A stretch of DNA of 64,000 nt. Origin: Zingiber officinale (taxonomy: Eukaryota > Streptophyta > Magnoliopsida > Zingiberales > Zingiberaceae). Made by a program: the position numbers and the translations under genes. The stretch is from assembly GCF_018446385.1 (NCBI RefSeq), contig NC_056003.1, forward strand, positions 21,139,198 to 21,203,197, given 5' to 3'. Of this stretch, positions 56,001-64,000 are shown piece after piece (the stretch's first letter is position 1; each line of letters opens with the position of its first letter). The notes beneath the pieces are model-generated. The model worked only from the letters and a program-made list of their open reading frames with translations. It did no database searches and had not been told where the DNA came from.

Positions 56001-59000
56001 TAATGTATTTATTAGATTATATATTTATAACTCATATAGATCACTACTAAATAACTAATTAAATATCTATATTTATAAACTACGATTCATTTATGACTTG
56101 AGATGAGCTGGTTATTTTAGGGTCATAAATGAGTCAACCTGTTTATGACCCAAATTTATTTACCTCAAACCAAGCTGCAAAATTACAAGCTAGGCTAGGT
56201 TGTGCCATGTAAACAGGTAATGTCAACTTTTTCGATCCCTAATCTTGGAGCTCCATTGACTAATGTTTGAACTCCATAAGAAGAGGATTCCACCTTAATG
56301 CCTTAATAATGATTTGAAGATAATTCAAATGGCCAGAATTATAAATGCTTGTTCTGATTGTTACACCTCGGTGGCACATGCAGTTTCATCTCACAGTAGT
56401 TGCTATGATGGCACCATGGTGTCGAATTAATTGAAGCATTGGATTATTTGTGGTAGCATGGTGTTAATACAGTAATTTAGTTCTTTCTTCTGTTTAAACC
56501 CTGTAGTTAGGCCCTTCTAATGTGCATTTGCTCTAAGTTCTATGTTCAACTTCAATCATAAACCCCGTGCTCAAAGTAGGTTGTTAACAAAATCTAGATG
56601 AGATTGGATATGGTTATCAAATTTGGCATTTTGTACAATTAGCATGCACATATGCATTCTGCTACTTTCAGTTCATTCTGGTGTTGAGTTTATTCTGATA
56701 TTGATTTTAAAATTCATTTACTTGAACCTTTTGTTTATCATATATCAAAATTTACAGCTCTCTTCTAAGCTATACTCTGCTGATGCATATGTGTGCTCAT
56801 AGATTAATATTACTCTGCTGGTAGCATTATTCTGTATCTTGGAAATTGTATTTTGTGTTAGAATCTAACAGTTATTTCTTCATTCAGGGGAGTGAATGTG
56901 ATTATCGCCACAGTGAGGGTGCCAGAGTTAACCCTAGGGACTGTTGGTATTGGCTAAATGGGAACTGCCTCAATCCAAAATGTTCATTCCGCCATCCAGT
57001 ATGTCATTTCCACCTTTTCATGCTTATTTACTGTGCATGAATTCTCCAAACGTGGTTCACATGGTACACTGTATCTTTTTACGAGGAACAATTAATTCCA
57101 TGCTTGTTTTTGTCAGCTTAAATTTTGCTCGTATTGATATGATGTTCTGCTCCAAAGTTAATTTTTTGCAGAGAATTTTCTGTAATGCAATTTTCAGGTG
57201 GCCATCTTAACTGAAACAGTTTGTTGTTTATGTTAGCTGTTATCATTAGGGAGTGAAGTGCATGTAGCAATAGGATTCTCATTGAGTGTCAGATCAAGAA
57301 ATTTTCTATTTTATAACTCATGACTTTCAATAATCCATATTTATGTAATTGCAACAGTTGTCTGGTTCAAATTTCAAAGCTGTATTTGCTTCCTTAATTG
57401 AATGCCAATCATGTTTGAATATTTTACAATTAGATGAAATGACCATCCCATGATTACCTGTATTTTTTTAATGCAACGTATCAATTAAGTAGTTTATATA
57501 CACGAAGCTAATTGATGTTGTTTGTTGTACAGCCTCTTGATTCTCTGTTTGCAACAGCAATGCCCAACTCTGGATCACCACCACTGTCAAGTCAGACTTC
57601 AGCATCGACATTAACACCAGCTGCCCGAACTCCTAACAATGGAACTAAACAAAGTGTTCCTTGCTACTATTTCCAGTGGGGCCAGTGTTTGAAAGGTGAA
57701 AAGTGTGCATTCATGCATGGACCTCAGGCATCTGTCAATTTTCTTCCCCAACTGGCTACAAAGGTTTCTTCGCTTTCTTCTGCACCACGAAAATCAAATG
57801 AACAAGATACACATAAGATAATTACTATGCAACATAATACAGAAGCAGCCAATCATGATAGATGCAAGATGGCTATCAGTAGGCACGGTGAAATATCATA
57901 TGCAACAGTAAAACATGAAACTAAAGCAGACAATGCTCCCAAGCATGAACCATCTGAAAATAAAATATTGCCACCTCATTCAATCGATGGTGACCATCCT
58001 GGACTGCCACAGAATGGTGTATCTGTTAACAGTGATTCTTTTGAACACCAACCATGGGGTCATCAGGTGCAACCTACTGAAGAGGAACCAGATAATGGTA
58101 GGGATGGTGATGAGTTCTTCCGGGAGCATTCCCCTGGTTTTGATGTACTTGTAGAAGATGATATTGAAGACCCTGATTACTACCATAATGAAGATAATTT
58201 CAGAAGAATGTCTGGTCATGGTGGACAAAAGATGGAAGCTGAAGATGAATATGATTATCACCCCAGTGATTATGTGGCTATGACAAAGATTGAAAGGGAT
58301 CTACACAATGGCATTGGCAAATATGAAAACTATGAACTGCCACATAGCAGATATGGCTGGGAATCAAAGAATGCTGGCAGAACTTTGGACAGAGCATCAT
58401 CACTTGAAAGAAGAGTAATCATTAGAAAGACAAAATCTGATGCAATGAATGGGTCAGATTTGCGCTACCAGCTAAACAAACGAAGAAGGTTCAATGGTAC
58501 CCGATCTACTAGTAATCATGGTCATAATGAGCACTACCAAACAGATGAGCAACATGCTGAGGAGAGACATTATGTTCACCATTCACATGATGATGATTTA
58601 AAATTTCCTCCTGAGAAGTGCATCAGCAGTCGTCTTCAAGGCAGGATTGCATTTCCTGGGAGGTCTGTTATTGATGCAGCCAGCAATATGCTCTCAGAGA
58701 AAGAGAGGGGACAGGGTCCCAGAAGCAGATGGTCACCAATGAAGCGAATAAACTACCAGTCAAGGCATTCAGAAAGAGTAAGATATCAACCAAGTGAGAT
58801 ATTTTGTAATGATGAGAGGTTTCGTAGAATCAAAACAACCTTAAAAGATGACACAGATTCTGTGGATTTTGTGAGCCCAAAGTCCCTTGCAGAGCTAAAA
58901 GGTGCAAGGAAACATGAGAATATCGAGGAAATCAAAGGTGCTGGTTCTAATAGCTTGCTAGGGGTTCAAAATCCTGAAAATCCTATATCTTTTGAAGGTC

Positions 59001-59416
59001 CGCTGCCACTGAGTGCCATCTTGAAGAGGAAAAGGGAATCGGCATATGCTAAGAATGAAGTTTCTACTGCTCAACATGAAAACAGTCAAAATGGAGACTC
59101 ATCTATCCATGAATCAGTTCCTCAATTAGAAGCCAGAACAGAAGGGAAGACGCTCATTGGCCATGAGGAGGATGTGATCCCTGCTGACAATGAGCTAGTC
59201 TATGACAGTCATTATCCAACTAAAGCTAATGCCTTGGGAACTGAAGATGGTTTATGTTTGGAGAATGCAGAAGAGGAAGAGCTGGAAAATTCTGACAAGC
59301 AAGATGGGGATTTCAATTATGAATCAGGAAAGGACAAAGAGGATGACGACTCAAACAAAGATGATCTAGATGACGATGATGACTTTGCTAGGAAGGTCAG
59401 TGCAATGCTATCTTGA
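53004..59416 (+). CDS. CCCH zinc-finger protein, ZC3H11A / AtC3H17-like, three exons
   Basis: Exons 53,004-53,117, 56,888-56,998 and 57,533-59,416, all joins phase 0 with GT..AG introns, give 702 aa. Three CCCH fingers: C26-x9-C-x5-C-x3-H (CVYFLASPLTCKKGSECDYRH, built from exons 1 and 2), then C-x7-C-x4-C-x3-H (CWYWLNGNCLNPKCSFRH, exon 2), then C-x7-C-x5-C-x3-H (CYYFQWGQCLKGEKCAFMH, start of exon 3). The start MEGGVKREAM is the first ATG after the leader. The rest is low-complexity and polar: a DPDYYHNEDNF acidic stretch, an Arg-rich middle (RRVIIRKTKS, NKRRRFNG), PLPLSAILKRKRE near residue 570 and a very acidic C-terminus (KDKEDDDSNKDDLDDDDD). This layout matches plant proteins related to ZC3H11A and AtC3H17. 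The fingers suggest RNA binding in the nucleus; no specific role can be read here. Confidence 0.9.
53118..56887 (+). other. Intron 1 of the CCCH gene (3.77 kb)
   Basis: Donor aaaaag/gtgttt, acceptor ttcattcag/GGGAGT. Long for a plant intron. It holds no supported gene; ORFs at 54,286-54,814 are low-complexity. A repeat-like block at 55,659-56,243 lies inside. Confidence 0.8.
55659..56243. repeat. MITE-like repeat in intron 1
   Basis: Begins taggagtggcaatttgggtt, a start common to plant hAT-type nonautonomous elements, and contains dispersed gggtcataaatggg and its complements (aacccatttat, tttatgaccc) suggesting internal inversion. The right end, near 56,243, is imperfect and no target duplication was found. 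Confidence 0.35.
56999..57532 (+). other. Intron 2 of the CCCH gene
   Basis: 534 bp, donor catcca/gtatgt and acceptor gttgtacag/CCTCTT. It separates finger 2 from finger 3. Nothing else is seen in it. Confidence 0.85.
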
Positions 59417-60751
59417 ATGACAATGGAGACACGTTTACTTAGTTTTCCTGTTTACAGAGAGGCCATAGACCTTGTAAGTTTACATTGCCAATCTTGGCAC
59501 CGAAAAGCGGCCGACGTTGGAAGAAAAGTTTAAGAAATTTAATTTTGTCAAAATTGAAGTCCAATGTATCAATTACCTGAACCATTTGAGATTTTAGGAT
59601 CCACCCAAAATATTTCTAGTAATGAATATAACCCAGATGGGTTTGTTCTAGCTTCTTGTTTGCATTTTATTATATGCTTGTAATACTAATGCTCTTTGTA
59701 GACCAAATTAAGGGAAAATTTGGCTCACATAATTTGTCTCAGTTATTGATTATCTTTTCTTAGTAATTATTGCCATAGAAATCTATCTATTTTAGAGCAT
59801 TAGAAGTAAAATTTACATGTGGGTGAAATACTTAGCATGCTTGCTGCTATTTCTGATTCAAATCATTGAAATGTTTATCTAAAAGTAATGGGACCTAATA
59901 ATCTATGCTCAGGAAATGAAGTGATTAGGATTGTATAGAAAGCTAAAGCATCATTTTTGAGAGTGCCTTCACTTTGGATATCAAGCATTCACAATGTGTT
60001 CTTAGATACATAGATCCAAGCAAGGTAGTCTTGTTAGTGGTTCATCTGACCACATTGAATTCCAAGAGAAGTATAATAAAATAAAGAGAAAAATAAAAAA
60101 AATGTTAAAAGTTCATACACATCTTTAAAAAAAATTTAGTTAGTAGATTTTGGATGATTTATTACTTTTTCCAGCAGTGGCTATTAGTTTGATTGGAGCT
60201 TATATAAAAATATGAAAGTTGATTTATTATTTCATTAATTATACTCTTTGTTAAATGCACACGTTGGCCTCTGGTACTTTTATGACGCCTTTAATTGCTT
60301 ATTGCTATATACCTCTGCTATTGGTGGTGATACAATTTTATTAGTACATTTGATTGGAATATATGATACTACAAAATTATTTATAGATTGATACAATGAA
60401 ACTCCGTAATAAAAAAAATGCCTTTGAGTCTTTTCATATGTTATTTGAGCTATACCCGTTGGGAAGACTTATTGGAATAATTTGTGTCAATATGTGGGGG
60501 ACCAATTATGAGTTGTTTAAGGTAGCAAAAGGTGGAATGCATTACCTGATTCTACACGGTCGATTTCACGATATATGAGAAGATAAATCTGAAAATTATA
60601 ATGGATTAAACAGGAAGAAATTGTGAGTTGTTCTTCCTCTCTATATATAATGTATATATATATTATAAAAGTATAAAAGAGAAAATAAGAGAGGAAAAAT
60701 CTTTAAAAAATTACGGAGAAAGATAACATGCTTGATTATTCAAGTCCTCTA

Positions 60752-60850
60752 AGCTACGGTGTAGCGGTAGAGGTGCTTTAATAGTTCTTAAGTACTTATG
60801 ATTTGATTCCTAATTATGATTTACTATAGTTTTTTTTCCTCCCATGAGAT
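60752..60850 (+). mobile_element. tRNA-related SINE remnant
   Basis: Box A-like TGTAGCGGTAGAGG at 60,760-60,773 and box B-like GATTTGATTCCTAAT at 60,800-60,814, followed by atttactatagt and a T-run, as in plant tRNA-derived SINEs. The spacing is right for an internal Pol III promoter. The ends and target duplication are not defined. Confidence 0.5.
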
Positions 60851-61377
60851 AAAAAATCTGAGATATTGGCGGTTTGGCAAGAAGTCGTACATTTGTGTTT
60901 TTGAATTTTTCTTAGTAGTTAGTGAAATTTTTTTGTAATTTCTAGGATTAGTTGGTTTAAAAAATTAGATAGATGATTATAAAAAACAAGGAATGATTAT
61001 CCAATACTAAATGAATATATTTTGTATACCACTCTTACTCCACTTCACTTATTTATTTTTGAGACGATGTTTTAAAGTTACATTTTTATGAATGGAACAA
61101 GCAGATGGTTTGATTAAATTAAATCTAATTGAAGTGCATTTCTATCTATCTGTAAAGATTAATCATGCCCTCGACCATGTGATGGTAAGTGGTGAGAATA
61201 ATTCTCATGTAACGAGATGAATTTCATGTCAGGTATTTTCATATATTCGTAAAGTTTGAACCACTGATGATATTGGGATATTGGGGTTGCGTTGAGATCG
61301 ATCTATGTTTCTTAGTAGTTTGTTTGTGGAATTGAATTGTTCAGAATTAGTTAGATCCAAGAATTAGTTAGATCTAT

Positions 61378-61414
<37 letters not shown>
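61378..61414 (+). repeat. (AAT)n microsatellite
   Basis: About twelve uninterrupted ATA/AAT units. Confidence 0.95.
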
Positions 61415-63029
61415 TTAACATTAACATGATTATTCAGTTATGAAAATTAATGAGACTAACAGTTAAATCAGTTGGAATGAATGAATCATCCATATTTTAT
61501 CATATAAGTATTATCTTTATTGGCTTTGATAGATTTTGAGATTAATTTTCAATGTGTATAAAAATATCTTATAAGATATATGACATTTTCCATATAAAAA
61601 ATCGTTACGTTAGGATAAAATAAATAATTCTTAAAATTTATCTGTCTGTATTTTATCATCAAACTGACGATACTAGATCATTTAAGAGGAACAATATCAT
61701 TTTTTACCGCAATAGTCACAATCTCTAGAGGAAAAACTTTGACACTCCTTCAAATGTACCATTGTGTCTGCAAGCCGGCTCTCAACATCCATGTCAATTT
61801 TATCACCATTAAAATCAAACTTTGATGCCAGTTTATACCGAGCAAGCATTTGTGTTTAAGATGAAAGGTGAATTTCTTGATGCTAAAAAAAACACCTGAT
61901 TCAAGCAACTAAAATATTCATATATAATTAAATTCTCATGCAACATCATAACACTTTTATATATTTGTTGATTGGAATCATCTTTGACAAAACTGCATTT
62001 CATTGTCAAACTAGAAGATTTTTCTTGAGCATAATCCTAACAAAATGGAGACAACAACAAAAACAAAAATAAAAAACAAATAAAAAATGAAAACAATAAT
62101 TGCTTGCATGTGGAGGAACAGTTGGAGTCTTAATTTCTTGCTCTATTAGACTAGTTGTTGGGATACATATTTCCACTTTGAATTTTTAGCATTTTAACAA
62201 CAAGAGTATTTGAAAATTTGTTGTGTTAATCAGAAAGTGATTATCATTATTGACATTATTATTGAATTAGGACGAAGATCCGATATACAGTGAAATAAGT
62301 TTTTTTTAATACATTTTGCATGAATTTTAAAGTAGATACTTTTATATACACAATTTCAGTAGCGGGTGTTTTTATTTAGTTTGAATAGTTGTCACTCTTT
62401 TATGGATATTTTCACATAAAATTATGAAATTATAAATAATTTTAATAAAATTCAATTTAATCAGTCCATTCAATTTAAGCTCCCTCAATATGTTTAATCA
62501 ACTACAAAATAATATCTTTCATATTAATTCCAGTCTATTTTTTTTAAAAAAAATATTTTAATTTTTTTTCACTATCTTATGATATTTATTATTTATTGTT
62601 ATTAAATAAAAAGAGTTATTTTAGAATTTCAATTCAAGTTGAAAAAATGTCCATAAGGTCAATCCAAGTGGACTATTTAATAATATAGTATTTATTTTCA
62701 ATATTTTTTTACCAAATAAGTCTTTATTTATTTTAAAAAGGTCTTTGTTAATTATTTCGCCAAAAGCAAAGAGAAGATTTATTCCGGGGCCATCTAAAGC
62801 TTAATCGGATGTAAATTGAATATCTGATGCTAATAATAAAAAAATAAAAAATAAAATAAAAGGAGTGGAGAGGAGAGCCCTCTTTTTCCCCGATTTGGCG
62901 TTTTCTGTCTCTTGCACTTCGCTTTCTTGTCCATCGGCGATTAAGGAAAGCGCACCGCGGAGTTCTTTCCTTGTTCTGCTGTGCTGATTCCATCCATCGG
63001 ACCCAAGTAGTTGCCGATCTTGCCGGCAT

Positions 63030-63035
63030 ATGTAA
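63030..63035 (+). promoter_or_regulatory. AUG-stop minimal uORF in the WOX13-like leader
   Basis: ATGTAA in cat/ATGTAA/agaag, 151 bp upstream of the main ATG. It counts as a uORF only if the transcript starts before it, which the G+C-rich leader from about 62,880 suggests but does not prove. Confidence 0.4.
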
Positions 63036-63097
63036 AGAAGGCGCCGCCGCTGGGGACCGAGACCGGAGGGGTGGGTTCTGGGCGATCGAGGCGGCGG

Positions 63098-63139
63098 ATG
63101 AGACCGGAGGTGGCGAGAGATTGGCTGAAGAAAAAATAA
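63098..63139 (+). promoter_or_regulatory. 13-codon uORF in the WOX13-like leader
   Basis: ATG at 63,098 with TAA at 63,137-63,139, encoding MRPEVARDWLKKK, ending 47 bp before the main ATG. The context ggcggATGa is moderate (G at -3). Confidence 0.45.
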
Positions 63140-63186
63140 GAGAGGGGATTTTGAAAGAGGCGGTGCGGGGAACAGAGTGGTGAGAG

Positions 63187-64000
63187 ATGGGTTCTTATTC
63201 TTCTTCCGGCGGCGGTGAGAGGAATGGTGGCGCAAGGGAGGGGAGAGGAGGGGAATCGATGGGAGAGGGCGTTCTCTACCTGAAGGTGATGACGGACGAG
63301 CAGATGGAGATCCTCCGTCGCCAGATCGCCGCCTATGCTACCATTTGCGAGCAGCTCGTCGAGATGCACAAGGCCGTCACCGCCCGGCGCGATTCACTTG
63401 CTGGTCAGTATTTCCTAATTCCTCGTGTAGTTATTTCTCGTGTTTTAACCCCTCAAACAATTCTCAAACACTGTTCGCTATGGTAAGTATTTTCCTCCGG
63501 TGGAATGATAAATTTGAAACTGTTGGGTGAGGAGACACATGTGTTTCCGGTTCTATGCTATGATAGATGGGAGTTTTCTGTAGGATCAGACTCTTCTGAT
63601 TCATCGACTAAGGAGTCTTCACACTTTGACATCAACTCTAGACTTGAATTATTCCTTTTGTTGCCGAATTATTGTTCCTCTTTTCATGGTTGATATGCTT
63701 TACATAGTTCAAGTTTATGTAATAAGAAAATTGAGTTAGCCAACGTGAGCTCAAAGTGATTCAAAGTGCCCAATTATTGTTCCTCTTTTCATGGTTTATG
63801 ACTAAGAAAGATTTTCCTTCCATGATTTATGGTTTGAGAAAGGTTTTCTACTAACAGTTTTTTATGGACATATCAAATTTCCAGTTCTACTATATCTGGT
63901 CGCTTCTATATTGCAATTCCTCATTTCTACTAGTATCCTGCAGTTCTCTTTTCCTATACTTTTGCTAAGTTGTGGGGTTGTTATTTTAGGAATGCGGCTG
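63187..64000 (+). CDS. WOX13: WUSCHEL-related homeobox protein, WOX13 clade (5' part, runs off window)
   Basis: Nuclear homeodomain transcription factor of the ancient WOX13 clade; only exon 1 (63,187-63,403) and 11 bases of exon 2 (from 63,990) are in the window. Exon 1 starts [15 protein letters not shown] with a good context (G at -3, G at +4). It encodes a Gly-rich N-terminus and then the clade's conserved segment, [16 protein letters not shown] / [16 protein letters not shown], and ARRDSLA. The intron 63,404-63,989 (G/GTCAGT...TTTTAG/GA, phase 1) joins Gly-Met-Arg-Leu, exactly as WOX13 proteins continue (LAGMRLGGLY in the family). The homeodomain lies beyond the right edge, so its integrity cannot be judged. 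The leader carries two candidate uORFs. Confidence 0.88.

Larger units (their letters stand above)
59417..62870. other. Intergenic region between the CCCH gene and the WOX13-like gene
   Basis: AT-rich. The first few hundred bases are probably 3' UTR. Contains a SINE-like remnant (60,752-60,850) and an (AAT)n microsatellite (61,378-61,414). No other gene, RNA or element is supported. Confidence 0.5.

Noticed and set aside
60396..60578. 60-codon plus-strand ORF in the intergenic region
   Set aside because: Sequence has no recognisable motif; length is within chance expectation.
62971..63183. 70-codon plus-strand frame ending 3 bp before the WOX13 start codon
   Set aside because: Its first codon is TTG and it contains no in-frame ATG, so it is not a plausible uORF. 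The true upstream ATGs are at 63,030 and 63,098.
62801..63369. Minus-strand ORFs of 93-144 codons overlapping the WOX13 exon
   Set aside because: They are antisense shadows of the G+C-rich leader and exon, with Pro/Arg/Ser-rich composition and no domain.

Overview
This is a plant nuclear genome window, most likely from a monocot with a large, retrotransposon-rich genome. I cannot name the species; a Zingiberales-type monocot would fit, but that is a guess. Reasons: intron-containing genes with GT..AG introns, a plant-only receptor kinase of the phytosulfokine receptor (PSKR) type, a plant WUSCHEL-related homeobox gene of the WOX13 clade, and nested LTR retrotransposons with plant initiator-Met primer-binding sites.

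Positions 1-32,940 hold almost nothing but transposable elements. A degenerate Ty3/gypsy element of the Tat lineage (LTR copies at 7,913 and 16,324; pol remnant 9,206-12,480; antisense gene in its 3' region) is the base layer. Two insertions of one LTR family hit it: a minus-strand element entering from the left edge (LTR 1,256-3,906) and a solo LTR (5,159-7,735, TSD CTGAG). The right-hand Tat LTR received a small MITE. The MITE edge was then hit by a nearly intact Sirevirus-like Ty1/copia element (17,098-32,726, TSD ACTAG). Its 3' region was in turn hit by a gene-less element with 2.4-kb LTRs (24,747-30,489, TSD ATAAA). The Tat LTR resumes at 32,732.

Positions 32,940-39,557 are AT-rich intergenic DNA with a decayed hAT element (about 35,672-36,750) and a 955-bp foldback element of Mutator type with a 9-bp target duplication (37,756-38,710). 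The foldback ends about 850 bp upstream of the single-exon PSKR-like receptor kinase gene (39,558-42,647).

Positions 42,648-52,600 hold a solo LTR (44,511-46,391, TSD CTAAC), a decayed hAT transposase of the DUF4371 type (46,704-49,005), an orphan exon resembling CONSTANS-like/B-box genes (49,221-49,394), a complex foldback array (about 49,860-52,110) and a second copy of the MITE.

Two further genes follow on the plus strand. One is a three-exon CCCH zinc-finger protein gene (53,004-59,416), with a 3.8-kb first intron that splits the first zinc finger. The other is the start of a WOX13-clade homeobox gene (63,187 to beyond the window end). Its leader contains an AUG-stop minimal uORF and a 13-codon uORF. 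The three host genes are unrelated: peptide hormone perception at the plasma membrane, probable RNA binding, and transcription control. There is no operon-like organisation.
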